From positions 31,710,039 to 31,774,038 of the forward strand of contig NC_080067.1 of the NCBI RefSeq assembly GCF_949987535.1: a stretch of DNA of 64,000 nt, given 5' to 3'. The notes under the pieces were generated by a model. That model was not told where the DNA came from. It did no database searches and saw only the letters and a list, made by a program, of their open reading frames with translations. Shown here piece after piece: positions 39,201 through 49,197 of this stretch. Position numbers and translations under genes: made by a program. Each line of letters begins with the position of its first letter. Position 1 is the stretch's first letter. Origin of the DNA: Balaenoptera acutorostrata. Its lineage: Eukaryota > Chordata > Mammalia > Artiodactyla > Balaenopteridae.

Positions 39201-41215
39201 TTTTGCTGTTCTCTGGAAAAAGAAGAAAATCCATCATAAGCATGTTCATTCAAGAAAAATACTGTTTGTTTTGTTTTTTTAGCCATGCCCAAGTGAACAA
39301 GTAAGAGTATTTTTAATTTTAAAGAATTTACATATTGCCCAAATACTTAGGAGTATCTATTTCCCTGAGTTCCTGAGTACAGTATGAGTTGTGTATTCAG
39401 ACTTATAAAAATATTTGCCAAACTACAAGCTCCTGAATCAGAACTCAAAGCCATTCATTTCCATTTTTCTGCACTTCTCCGGCCATTTGTCCCAACCAGA
39501 CCTTCATGACCCTGAGCTTTTGGACATATTGTTCTTTCTGCAAGGTATGGCCCCTTCCCCCTTTCCTTCGATTGAGAAATTCCTCACGTGCCAGTAAAAC
39601 TTGATTTCCTCATTTTGTGCTTCCCTCAAATCCCCAGTAGAGGCAGTTGCTGCTCTCTGTGCTCTTCACAGGACAACGTTCTCTTCACATTCAAGCAAAG
39701 AGAATGCCATCAATGTTTGCACAACTTCCTTCCTAAGACAGGAATATAATTCTAATTAACATCTAGTAAACTACTCGGCACGCTGTAGGCATCCAGTATT
39801 TATTTACTGAATCATTCCATTAATTAATTAATTAATTTTAAAAGCAATCTTAACTATGAGTATGGTTTTCCGGAGTGGGGAAAGATTCTTTCTGAGTATT
39901 TAACCTACCTGGTACAAAATGGGAATTGTACTCAGGAGGGGCACCAGGCCTTGGATCAGGTGATGTTATTTGATTCTCCATTTCATCTGCAGGTTGTTCA
40001 GGGCCTGTGAGGACTATATTTTGGGGAAGAGAAAGGGGACCTGATTTACAATGGGAATGATAATATGATTACAGAAGACATTCATTTTTAAATTTTGGTA
40101 TGCATCAATGAATATAACCAACATGATATACACTAATTTTTTATAAAAAAAAAATTCATTATGTATATTAGACATCAACCTATTAATATATTTGATGAAT
40201 TTTTAGCCTGAATATGGACTTAAAAATAAAACTAAGCAATTATATTGTTATGATCAAAGCAACAAGATTTCGTGCTAGTGTTCAGCTGACCTGATGCTCA
40301 TTCCTACCTACGTAAACTCCTTGCATGTAGCAAAACTTCTTTCTCCTATTATATAATAGGGAGAGTACAGTCATTTACAGAGTGAATCTGATTTATTTCC
40401 GAATCCTTTTTGGAAAATGGCTGTGTTTAAATAAATTCAAAGCACAACACGATAAATACTTAATAAATTTAAGACATAACATGATGAATACTTAATAAAT
40501 TTAAAACATAACACAATGAATACTTAATTAATACTTTAAACAGCAGTAATGCTACACACAACTCAGCTGGAGGTGGTTCAGTCTTCACCTCCAGTGAGTC
40601 ACGTTTTTACCATATTCTGCCTAAAAGCAACCTAGGTCATTGTAATTGCTGCAAGGGAGGTACTGAAGTCACTTTTCATATGTTATAGCTTGCCCTCTTG
40701 TTGAAATTACAGAAATTACTCACTAGAAGGTAGTCATGAATCTCTTAACTGGTTGACTTTTATCTCATAAGAAACACAAATCCCACAGATGTGGTGTTTC
40801 TCTCCTTGTATAATCTCCTACATTGCTTGAAAAAGCAGGGCTACTTTTGAGCCTTCTTCTGTAAAGGCAAGCTGCCACCACAGGCTTTTTATTACTATTA
40901 CCTCTCTTTGCAGATTTACTCTCCTACCTGTATTTTTCCTTTACCTAACTTTCCCCCACATACTTTAGAGATTTTTGCAGTACCTATATGCCAGTATAAA
41001 ACCCTTTTAATCCTTTTCTGTCAAAGATAAAGAGGAATGTTCATATATATAAATGAACAAATGAGTGTATATATATATATATATATATATTCTTCAAATA
41101 TTAAACAAGTGACTTCAAAATGAAATAAACTCCATTTTTTTAAGGAAAGGACTCACACAGTTCACATTTGAAAATAAAGCATATTAAAATTTATTCACAA
41201 AAACTTACCTGACAT
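24151..41215 (-). CDS. PLSCR4: PLSCR4, phospholipid scramblase 4 (8 coding exons, 330 codons)
   Basis: Scramblase-family protein: a single-pass, C-terminally anchored membrane protein that moves phospholipids between bilayer leaflets in response to calcium (family knowledge). The eight exons join to 993 nt with GT/AG borders, intron phases 1,1,0,1,0,0,0 and no internal stop, giving 330 residues; human PLSCR4, as I remember it, has 329. Visible parts: a proline-rich N-terminus (about residues 1-107); the family signature NCPPGLEYL (about 107-115); a cysteine cluster CTCCCFCC (193-200), a likely palmitoylation site; the calcium-site region [13 protein letters not shown] (285-297); and a hydrophobic C-terminal helix (about 302-318). 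The run [18 protein letters not shown] and the proline-rich [10 protein letters not shown] region match PLSCR4 rather than PLSCR1, 2 or 5. The gene looks intact. Exon borders are read by eye without transcript evidence. Confidence 0.95.
24830..25010 (-). mobile_element. MIR SINE in PLSCR4 last intron
   Basis: Complement of MIR, with 'ccattttacaaattaggaaa', 'ctgaggcttgcaagtg' and 'ctagtaagtggcagag'. It stops just short of exon 7. Confidence 0.75.
25084..25242 (-). CDS. PLSCR4: PLSCR4 coding exon 7 (calcium site, start of C-terminal helix)
   Basis: The 159-nt exon (residues 261-313) follows TTTCTAG and ends ATT before GTAAGC. It encodes [17 protein letters not shown], the acidic [13 protein letters not shown] calcium-binding stretch and [12 protein letters not shown], the first half of the terminal hydrophobic helix. 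Confidence 0.96.
25824..26156 (-). mobile_element. CHR-type SINE, older subtype, in PLSCR4 intron
   Basis: Reversed SINE with the 'cttcagtagttgtggc' arm found in the diverged subtype. Ends 'gccaccaaggaagcc'. Flanking duplication is imperfect (about acattttct / acactttct). Confidence 0.88.
26942..27103 (-). CDS. PLSCR4: PLSCR4 coding exon 6
   Basis: The 162-nt exon (54 codons, residues 207-260) follows TTTGCAG and ends GAG before GTAAAC. It encodes [18 protein letters not shown] through [14 protein letters not shown], the central beta-rich core of the scramblase fold. Confidence 0.96.
27720..28060 (-). mobile_element. one or two MIR fragments
   Basis: 'gccaggcactatgctaa ... ccattttataggtgaataaa' and a second 'cactgaggctaaaacaggtt' block match MIR in antisense. 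Confidence 0.6.
28677..28903 (-). CDS. PLSCR4: PLSCR4 coding exon 5 (scramblase core, cysteine cluster)
   Basis: The 227-nt exon follows TTTTTAG and ends GAG before GTCAGA. It encodes residues 131-206: [15 protein letters not shown], the TEDTDD segment, [16 protein letters not shown] and the cysteine cluster CTCCCFCC at 193-200. Apparent reading frames that run past either end come from read-through into intron. Confidence 0.96.
29420..29610 (+). mobile_element. MIR fragment
   Basis: 'ggacttagaactcagcagac ... tttccagctctgctgttgat' fits a diverged MIR. Located in the intron before exon 5. Confidence 0.5.
29832..29874 (-). CDS. PLSCR4: PLSCR4 coding exon 4 (43-nt microexon)
   Basis: This short exon lies between CAACAG and GTATGT and encodes [14 protein letters not shown] plus the first base of a Met codon completed by the next exon (residues 117-131). 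It is needed to join exons 3 and 5 in frame, and it matches the usual scramblase segment after the LEYL motif. It is too short to show as an open reading frame of its own. Confidence 0.93.
31306..31409 (+). mobile_element. short CHR-related SINE
   Basis: 'gggacttccctggcggtcc ... gggttcaatccctggtcag' with an A-rich tail. Flanks aaaaagactatgat / aaaaggctaggatg are near-matching duplications, so it is older. Confidence 0.85.
31535..31720 (-). mobile_element. MIR fragment
   Basis: Antisense MIR with 'atcactagcactattttata' and 'gaggttagaaaagttactca' segments. Confidence 0.6.
31725..33060. other. PLSCR4 intron, no feature recognised
   Basis: AT-rich intron sequence. The frame at 32750-33043 is plus-strand noise that ends beside exon 3. 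Confidence 0.45.
33064..33299 (-). CDS. PLSCR4: PLSCR4 coding exon 3 (proline/tyrosine-rich region)
   Basis: The 236-nt exon follows TGCAG, encodes [16 protein letters not shown]... and ends in PPGLEYLAQ before GTACTC. It covers residues 38-116. Repeated P-x-Y and Q-Y-Q-P-G motifs resemble the proline-rich tails of scramblases that bind SH3 or WW domains (family knowledge). Confidence 0.95.
33426..33776 (+). mobile_element. CHR-type SINE, long form
   Basis: Sense SINE beginning 'ggcttccctggtggcgcag' with the longer 'cacaactactgagcctgcgc' repeats and an (AAAT)n/A tail. Perfect duplication aataacaaggtgttc at 33411-33425 and 33777-33791. It sits about 125 bp upstream of exon 3. Confidence 0.95.
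34350..35375 (+). mobile_element. ancient L1 ORF2 fragment
   Basis: Decayed ORF2: 'atgtcagacaaaatatactt', 'tcaatccgtcaagaagacat', then 'aatgcttagagggaaactga' and 'agatcaacaaaattgagaaa', in the usual L1 order. Many stops in all frames. Confidence 0.75.
35376..35652 (+). mobile_element. endogenous retrovirus solo LTR (copy A)
   Basis: Shares about 275 bp with 46928-47200. Has a TATA-like 'ctatttaagg' (about 35477), AATAAA at 35567-35572 and an end at 'gtctgtaaca', giving a U3-R-U5 layout. No gag, pol or env nearby, so it is a solo LTR. Exact 5' border not resolved. Confidence 0.72.
35860..36600 (+). mobile_element. old L2-like repeat
   Basis: 'gaacttgaactttatgctaa', 'ggaggtgcctgcaggagtct' and 'gagatcctgggtcacccagg' resemble the same ancient repeat class as 41340-42200. 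Low certainty on family. Confidence 0.35.
36600..38245. other. PLSCR4 intron, no feature recognised
   Basis: AT-rich intron between coding exons 2 and 3. No repeat I can name with confidence. Confidence 0.4.
38258..39298 (-). pseudogene. apparent retrocopy of an unidentified mRNA 3' region
   Basis: A 14-T run at the left (about 38259-38272) is preceded on the minus strand by ATTAAA (complement of 38288-38293) at about 15-20 nt, as in a polyadenylated transcript. The 9-mer aagtaagag flanks both sides (38249-38257, 39299-39307). No protein-coding frame is visible, so the copy would derive from a 3' UTR or noncoding RNA. I do not recognise the parent gene. Confidence 0.55.
39909..40013 (-). CDS. 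PLSCR4: PLSCR4 coding exon 2 (proline-rich N-terminus)
   Basis: The 105-nt exon encodes [15 protein letters not shown]... through [10 protein letters not shown] and ends with one base of the next Gly codon before GTAGGT. The acceptor follows a pyrimidine tract and ATATAG. A second AG nine bases further in is also in frame, so isoforms with or without three residues are possible. It contains a second Met (residue 14) in a better start context (G at -3, G at +4). Confidence 0.88.
40440..40536. repeat. three-copy tandem repeat, unit about 31-32 bp
   Basis: Three successive imperfect copies of a unit containing 'gataaatacttaataaattt' and 'acataaca', in the first coding intron of PLSCR4. Confidence 0.8.
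41067..41091. repeat. (TA)n microsatellite
   Basis: Pure TA run of about 24 bases, 120 bp downstream of the PLSCR4 start exon. Confidence 0.85.
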
Positions 41216-41235
41216 TTGAAGAATTCTAATTAATC
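41209..41235 (-). CDS. PLSCR4: PLSCR4 start-codon exon (27 nt, mostly 5' UTR)
   Basis: On the minus strand a run of eight T and CAG precede 27 nt that end in ATGTCAG, then GTAAGT, a strong donor. The ATG (41215-41213) encodes Met-Ser plus one base, matching the MS start of PLSCR4. The CDS part is 41209-41215 and the rest is leader. The start context is poor: C at -3 and T at +4. At least one more leader exon must lie upstream. Confidence 0.82.
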
Positions 41236-41339
41236 CTGAAAAAAAACACATTTTATACCTTTAAAAATATATTCATATAGTTACTATTATTATTTAGTGA
41301 TACATGCAACAAGTCCTGTGATTCTTTTAGTCCCCAGTT

Positions 41340-42230
41340 ACCTTTCTTTCATTCCTTCATTAATTCAACAAATATTTCCTGAGCATCTATTATGTACCAG
41401 GGACTATTACAGGTGTTGAAAATACAGCAGTAAACGAGATGGACACTCTGCTGGAGATTATATTCTAGTGGAATGAAACATATCAACAAATATTTAAGAT
41501 TAAATTTAGATAGTACAGTTATGAAGAAAACAAGGTTAAAGATTAAGAAAAACATGGATGAGGAGCTCGAGGAGGGTCAGGGAAAGCCTCTCTCAGGAGG
41601 TGACCTTTCAGCTATCTGAACTATGACAGAAAGCATTATACTAAAAATGTAGGAAGAGAGTTCCCAAAAGACAAGAAAGTAAGTGCAAAGAGCGCGAGAT
41701 GGCAATGAGTTTGGGCAATGAGCAAGGGAGAGAAAGAGGTCAGGTGTGACTGGGACACAAGGAGAGAAGAGAACCGAGGTCAGAGATGGAGACAGAGGTC
41801 TGATCATACCTGAAACTCATGGCAAAATGTTTGGAATCTGTTGTAATTGCATCTGGAGAGTCTGCGGGGGGCTTTAATCAGTGGAGTGATCACATCTGAT
41901 TTAAACTTTGTCTTGAGGGGGCGGGAGTAGAAGCAGTGGGGGAGGGATGGCAGCAGTAATCCCAGTGGGAGCTGATGCTGGCTTAGACTGGGGAGGTGAC
42001 ACGAGAGAGGGTCAGATGCCGTCAGATGCTTAACAAGATTTGGAAGCAGAACCCACAGGAGTTGCTGATGGACTAAGAGAGGAGTCGAGGATGAGTCTCA
42101 CTTTTTAAGCCAGGGTACCCGAGCTGATGGTGATGCCATTAGCTGAACTAGAGAGGAAGATGGTGGGAAAATGTTGGGGACTGGGGAGAGCAGGAATCAA
42201 AAGTTTAAATCGGGACATGTTATGTTTAAT
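41340..42230 (+). mobile_element. old L2-like long repeat
   Basis: 'ttcaacaaatatttcctgag', 'ctattatgtaccagggacta' and 'ttatattctagtggaatg' are the standard start, followed by 'ggtgacctttcagctatctg' and 'aatcagtggagtgatcacat'. Much of the element remains in order. Confidence 0.55.
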
Positions 42231-42550
42231 AAGAGTCCAAGAGAAGACATGTTAAACATTTAAATAAAAAACATGTATATGTGAACATTATGAGAATAAC
42301 TTAGAGAAGTAATCTAGAAGTTGGGACGATATTTGAAACAAGAGGTGGAGGTTGGGGAGAGAGTTCATTGATTTCATTAATTCAGTCAAGGGGAAAAGAT
42401 TATTAGAGAAAGGAATTTCCGTATTTCAGGTTTCTGAGTTCTGGGCGATGACAAATAACAAGGAGAAAACATCAGCAAAAGCTATAATATACTGAATGCT
42501 TATCAAATGTCAGGAAAAGGCAGAGTACTTTTCATATATTATCTCCAATT

Positions 42551-43672
42551 TGCACAGCAAAGAAACCATAACAAAATGAAAAGACGATCCACAGAATGGG
42601 AGAAAATATTTGCAAATGATACGACCAATGAGGGATTAACCTCCAAAATTTACAAACAGCTCATGCAGCTCAATATCAAAAAAACAAACAACCCAGTCAA
42701 AAAATGGGCAAAAGATCTAAATAGACATTTATCCAAAGAAGACATACAGATGGCCAAGTGGCACATGAAAAGATGCTTAACATCACTAATTATTAGAGAA
42801 ATGCAAATCAAAACTACAATGAGATATCACCTCACACCAGTCAGAATGGCCATCATCAAAAAGTCTACAAACAATAAATGCTGAAAAGGGTGTGGAGAAA
42901 AGGGAACCCTCCTACACTGTTGGTAGGAATGTAAATTGGTGTAGCCACTATGGAGAACAGTATGGAGGTTCCTTAAAAAACTAAAAACAGAGCTACCATA
43001 TGACTACCATATGATCCAGCAATCCCACTCCTGGGCACATATCTGGAGAAAAACATGGTTTGAAAGGATACATGCACCCCAATGTTCACTGCAGCACTGT
43101 TTACAATAGCCAAGACATGGAAGCAGTCTAAATGTCCATCGACAGATGAATGGATAACGATGTGGTACATATATACAATGGAATATTATTCAACTATTAA
43201 AAAAATGAAATAATGTCATTTGCAGCAACATGGATGGACCTGGAGATTATCATACTAAGTGAAGTAGGTCAGACAGAGAAAGACAAATATCATATGATAT
43301 CGCTTATATGTGGAATCTGAAAAAAAATGACACAAATGAACTTATTTACAAAACAGAAACAGACTCACAGACATAGAGAACAAACTTATGGCTACCAGGG
43401 GGGGAAGGGTGGGGGAAGGGATAGATTGCAAGTTTGGGACTGACATGTACACACAGTGCTATATTTAAAATAGACAACCAACAAGGACCTACTGTATAGC
43501 ACAGGGACCTCTGCTGAATACTCTGTAATAACCTAAATGAGAAAAGAATTTGAAAAAGAATAGACACATGTATATGTATAACTGAATCACTCTGCTGTAC
43601 ACCTGAAACTAACACAACATTGTTAATCACCTATACTCCAATATAAAATAAAAATTAAAAACAAACCAAAAA
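42551..43672 (+). mobile_element. 5'-truncated L1 3' end
   Basis: ORF2 C-terminus is readable ([25 protein letters not shown] ... [20 protein letters not shown]). A stop follows and then L1 3' UTR to an A-rich end at about 43672. Intermediate in age between the old and young L1s here. Confidence 0.85.
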
Positions 43673-43688
43673 AATAAATAAATAAACA

Positions 43689-43990
43689 GGGACTTCCCTG
43701 GTGGTGCAGTGGTTAAGAATCCGCCTGCCAGGGTGGGGGACGCAGGTTCGATCCCTGGTCCGGGAAGATCCCACATGCCGCGGGGCAACTGGGCCCGTGC
43801 TCCACAACTACTGAGCCTGCGCTACTAGAGCCCATGCTCCACGACAAGAGAAGCCACCGCAATGAGAAGCCTGCGCACCGCAACAAAGAGTAGCCCCCAC
43901 TCGCTGCAACTAGAGAAAGCCCGTGCACAGCAACAAAGACCCAATGCAGCCAAAAATAAATAAATAAATAAATAAATAAACTGAAAAAAA
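43689..43990 (+). mobile_element. CHR-type SINE
   Basis: Starts 'gggacttccctggtggtgc' directly behind the L1 A-tail and ends in (AAAT)n. aaataaaca occurs on both sides, as expected for insertion into the L1 tail. Confidence 0.9.
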
Positions 43991-44519
43991 AGTAAATAAA
44001 CAAAACAATGTAATAGTGAAAAAAGCAAACGAAAACATCTAATACGTAAATGGCCAACGCTGCTAAACTCAAGTACTTCTAAATTCCCAGTCCATGTTCT
44101 TTCCAATGAGTCGTCCTGCTTATCAGAGTACAGAATGTGGTCATTTGTGTTGCTCCAATAGGGTAGAAATCACCGATACAGGGTAGGTATGCCAAAGAAG
44201 CACTAGAACACTATATGAGTGAGTAGTCAATACAGACTGAGTTGACCCAGCGAATGTCAACATGGCATAAGCCAGTATGTAGATTCTAGCCTCCTGCCAA
44301 GCCTGCGTCAGTCTTGGACCATTTCCTCTCCCTCTCTGGAGCTGGAGTTAGTTGTACAATGTCCTACGTGTCTTAAAAGTAAAAACAGTTCCCTGGAGCA
44401 CACCACAAATCCAGACCCAACTTCAGGCCAACCAAGAGTTCCAGGAACTGGTCCTATTCCTTTAATGATGGTAATATCTGGTGTTTAGGAAAATGCCCCT
44501 ACCTTTCTAGAACCTTAAA

Positions 44520-45115
44520 TTCTGGACATTCCTAGGAATGTACCCTCAAGTGACTGCATGTGTACACACAGGTTATATACGAGAATGTTCTTGACACACT
44601 GTTCATACTAAAAGAAACTAAAAACATTTCCAGTGCCCATCAATGGTACACTGGATAAATATATTCTGGTATATCTATATGATATAATAGTATACTGTAG
44701 TGAAAACAAATACAGCCATACCCATCAACAGAGATGAATCTCGAAATCACAACACTGTAAAAAAAAAAGCAGTCATAGGAGAACACCTATGAGTCCATTT
44801 AAGAATGTTCAAAAGCAGGAAATGAGACAAAACACTTTTTTTTCTGATACATGTATGGGGAAAACTTTAAAGAATAAAATTAGGGAATTAATAACACAAA
44901 ATTTAGGAAAATGGTTACCTGTGGAAAAGAAGTGATGTGGGTAAAGTGCTTAGCTCTGGCCCTCAAGGGGCTTGAAGTTCCTGCTAATGTTCTAGTTCTA
45001 ATCGGGTTGTGAAACAGGGGCGATGGGTTGTTACTAGTTTTTAAAGAGCACATATATGTTTACATCTGCATATTTATATGTATGACATTGTTTCACAATA
45101 AAAAAGAACCATCTG
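44520..45115 (+). mobile_element. ancient L1 3' fragment
   Basis: 'cagtgcccatcaatggtaca', 'agagatgaatctcgaaatca' and 'gtccatttaagaatgttcaa' follow the order of old L1 3' ends. Confidence 0.65.
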
Positions 45116-45119
45116 ACAG

Positions 45120-46915
45120 TTATATGTTTAGTGTAACTTTCTAACTAAACATCTGTTGTTCCTTTCTACATCAAGCCTGGGGATTGCAAACTGTCAAATA
45201 ACTGTGATGGAAAGTAATTAGAACAGATTATTGACTTCCTTAGTAAAAATGGGCCAAATTATCCATCTATCCATCCATCTATTCATCTATCCATCCATAT
45301 GTCCATCCAGCTATCTAGAGTGGCAAATGGTATAGCATAGTGCAAAAGTGGCAAATGTTAACAATTGCTGAAGCTAAGTGAAGACAGAGATGTGAATATT
45401 TTTATTACAAAAAAAAAAAAACTTGAAGGAAAACAAATACATAATTCTGTACTTTTAACACAGTCCCAGGTGATCCTTTTGATCAGGCATGTTTGGACTG
45501 ATATAGTGTAAAGAAAAATAACATTTCTCAACCATGCCAGGCAGAAATTAGCATTCAAATGTGATTCAAGCGATTGAAAAACACCTTGAAAAAATAAACC
45601 AATTTTGAAAAAATTTTAAATCTTTAAGAATTTTTTAAAGTAACTAATATCAATGAATTTAAAGTAAAATACACCTACACATTGCCTAACAAGCTGCAGG
45701 TGCTCATGGAATTTGTTTAGTCCTCCCTCCTTTGAGCCACTAGTTTCTTTTTTTTTCACCACTCTAAATTCTCTCCCCGTTCTTAAAAATTTTACAATAT
45801 ACTTTTATCAACAAATGTTACATAAGGCAGGATAATGTCCAGTTGGTACAATCGAGAATGTTCTAACTTAATCTTCCCTTAACATTCAGTGGATTGTTTC
45901 AGATTTCTTTCACTCAGCAAGGCCAGAAAGTGCCATGCGTTGAAGAAAGACTGACTTGGGCTATCAAAGGGAAATCAGATAGAAAACTGAGCTGTGTCTC
46001 CGTAATAGGTTAGCATCACATGGTCTAGAGAACTCAGTTGCAGAGGCCTTTGCATTTTCAAGGCTTAGGCTACATACAGGGGAATCTAAGCCAACTGAAG
46101 TGTAATTAAGAGGGAAAGGAGACATGGGTGAGATAGCATGAGGTTGGGGAAGCTGTGGTTTGCGGCTGTGCAAGGCAGCCCTGGTATCTTAAATGGCATC
46201 CCACAGCAAGAGAGCATTTACCCGGATACCACGTGCTGCAACAAACATTGCAGCTGTGTTATATGCTCATGCTTCAATTTCACCTTTGTAAATAGTGACA
46301 CACTAGCAAAGTTCAATAAAACCGCAAGTCCTTGAATCATACCATGGATATTCGATCACAAAACTGAAAATGACGATCAGCTCTTTGCAGTTGAGTATTT
46401 ACTAGAATCTGTCCTGGTCTCTTGGCAAGAGAGACTCTGGGCACATGAGAATCTTGCCGTTCTTTAGGCACAAGGCTTGGAAACCTGCATATGAAATCTC
46501 AAACCTTGGGCTCTGCCTGTTTCCAGTGCCTTCAGCTGTGAGGAGAGAAAAGAAAGCAAAAGGTCCCTGTCCATATAATTCCTTCAGCTCCTGAGCAGGG
46601 GCAGGAAATACAGCTAGTTCTTGCAAAGCCCCAGTGCATCTACCACAGTCCCCTATTTGGGTATTCAAATGTAGTATTAGAAAAAATGCTGCCAGTCATT
46701 TAACATGTATTACTGAGCATCCATGTGTAAGACTTTATGCTGGGTTCCAAGCTGACACCAAGAGATGGGCTGGGACCTGGGACCCTCGTCTCCTCGAGCA
46801 ACATAATACAAAGAAACTATAAGGGACTGAAAATAACTACACGTGTGCACAGTGGGGCAATTATGAGCAATAAGATACAAAAAGGCCACAAACCAACTGC
46901 TATTTCTGAGGTGCC
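45120..46915. other. PLSCR4 5' intron, mostly featureless
   Basis: Contains an imperfect (ATCC)n repeat at about 45259-45315. No exon or named repeat otherwise. Confidence 0.45.
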
Positions 46916-46920
46916 GAGAG

Positions 46921-47200
46921 TAAAAGCAGAGTGCTGTGCATGGTCCCTGCACACAGCACCACCAAGGGGGTGGGAAGACCACCTAAGCTATGCCTCCTGC
47001 CCAACTGATCTGTCCCTACCCTCACCCCATTTAAGGAACCAGCTCACCCCCTGCCTCAGGGAGTGAGCAAGGCCACCTGCTTCTTGTTCTCGCTCCCTCC
47101 TGCTGCAGCACGAGCCCCAGTAAAGCCTTGCCTGAATTTCTTGTCTGGCCTCTTATCAATTTCTACTGATTAAAGAGTCCAAGGACTTGGGTCGGTAACA
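46921..47200 (+). mobile_element. endogenous retrovirus solo LTR (copy B)
   Basis: Second copy of the LTR at 35376-35652, same orientation. The poly(A) signal reads AGTAAA (47119-47124). Ends 'gtcggtaaca'. Solo, with no internal retroviral sequence. Confidence 0.72.
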
Positions 47201-47835
47201 ATTCTAGCAGATGTGATTTTATGAGCATAGTCTGTAAGGAGTTTCAAATTGGAAAAACTAGGAAAAAGAAAATGGAGACACTGCTGGAGGGCTTTCCATA
47301 TTTGTAGCTAAATGAAAGACAAATGAGTAAAGCATAGCTTAAGTGTCTACTTATATTTTTAAGATGAATGGATTTATTTAGTAATAGACTTTAAAATGAG
47401 CAGAAAATTTAAATTAAAGATATCATCTCTTTGCCACTTATTTCAAATATACTGTGAAACTAATAAATATATTTGTTTAAATGTAAGGTACCAATGACTA
47501 CACCCTAACTTATTCAAACTATTCCATTTTTACTGTTTACACCTTTTTGGTATCATGAACAATGCTATATAATTTCCATTTACATAAATATTTGCACATA
47601 CCTCTGCCATTCTCTTATGATAAAACAATTTAAGAAGGATTCATGTTCTATAGGTGGATGCTTCTTATAATTTAGGGAACATTTTGCTATTTTCTTTATA
47701 GCAAGACTTCTTCAGTTTAAACCTAAATCATATCTGAGTGACCATCTCAATATTAAATATTATCTTCCTTTAAACTTTTCCCATATGCTAAGGAAAATTT
47801 CCTTTTGTATTACCATGCCATTAAATATAATTCTT

Positions 47836-47862
47836 TTTTTTTTTAAAGAAATTCACGTTCTT

Positions 47863-47913
<51 letters not shown>

Positions 47914-48176
47914 TGGCTGTGTTGGGCCTTCGTTTCTGTGCGAGGGCTTTCTCTAGTTGCGGCAAGTGGGGACCACTCTTCATCGCGGTGCGCGGGCCTC
48001 TCACCATCGCGGCCTCTCTTGTTGCAGAGCACAGGCTCCAGAAGCGCAGGCTCAGTAATTGTGGCTCACGGGCCCAGTTGCTCCGTGGCATGTGGGATCT
48101 TCCCAGACCAGGGCTCGAACCCGTGTCCCCTGCATTGGCAGGCAGATTCTCAACCACTGCGCCACCAGGGAAGCCC
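47836..48176 (-). mobile_element. CHR-type SINE
   Basis: Reversed SINE with a long (TTTA)n tail (about 47860-47913). Perfect duplication taaatataattctt at 47822-47835 and 48177-48190, so it is young. Confidence 0.95.
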
Positions 48177-48929
48177 TAAATATAATTCTTAATTCCTTAA
48201 ATATTAAGAATAATAATGTGCTTTTTGAAAGAGAAAGTTTAACTGATACGATGGCTTAATAGATTTTAAAGAATCACTAACGCAAAGGTATTACAGAATA
48301 GTAGGTACTCAGGAACCTTTACTTATATTCAAAAGGATTGTTGATTCTTCCTTTTATAAGTGACCCTTTAAATACCTATTGCTAATTCAAACATATAAAA
48401 CTTCTATTCATTTCTTCGAATGAAGCAAGATAAAGACAAATGGAAATTTAATGGCTGCCTAGGGAAACAGCCCCCCAAATTGGAGGTTTAAAAGCAACAG
48501 ATACATTGTGTTTCTAATTTAGCTTGCCTGTGGATTCTGGATTGAATATTACAATAGCTAGGTAACTAATTTTTTGAAAGAGAAATTCTAAATTAACACA
48601 CGTTTAGGGGTAGGCTCCTTGAAATCACTGCTGAAGAACAAACTAGTTCAAATCAGATTTGACAGGGGTATCCAGAAATATGGCCTCTGATCCCACCCAA
48701 ATCTTATGCGCTTAGGGTTTAACTAGATTTTTGCAGTAAATTCACTAGAGGTATTACGTGTTCTTTTGCTCACTTTTCTTTTTACATTTCTTAGCTTTAT
48801 ATTGATGGATGAAAAAGACTGGATGTCCAAAAACTGATTATTACTTTTGTGGCCAATATATCAAATCAGATCTCCCATTATTGATGATCCCTTTCTATCT
48901 TTAACTTGTATTCAACAAAAATACTTTAA

Positions 48930-49125
48930 AACATCTTCATAGGCAGTTTACAAATATTAACTTCATAGAAAGCTTTATAGAAGAGATACTATAATAGAGG
49001 TGGAAACTGAGGCACAGAGAAGTTATTAAAAGGCTCTTCTCCAAGGCTGTACAGTTAGCAAGAAGTTCTGGCAGCACTGACTGGTGATCCAGTTTCCCTG
49101 CCTTCCTTTTACCCAGTGCAGCTGC
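48930..49125 (-). mobile_element. MIR fragment
   Basis: 'gaggtggaaactgaggcaca' and 'gctgtacagttagcaag' match antisense MIR. Confidence 0.6.
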
Positions 49126-49197
49126 CTACCTTTTGGCCAAACCAGAACTCTTCAATATTTACCTTTGAGGTAGGGTAGAGTTGAGAATAGAAAAATA

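Noticed and set aside
35376..47200. Two LTRs as the ends of one provirus
   Set aside because: The sequence between them holds host exons and older repeats and no retroviral coding region.
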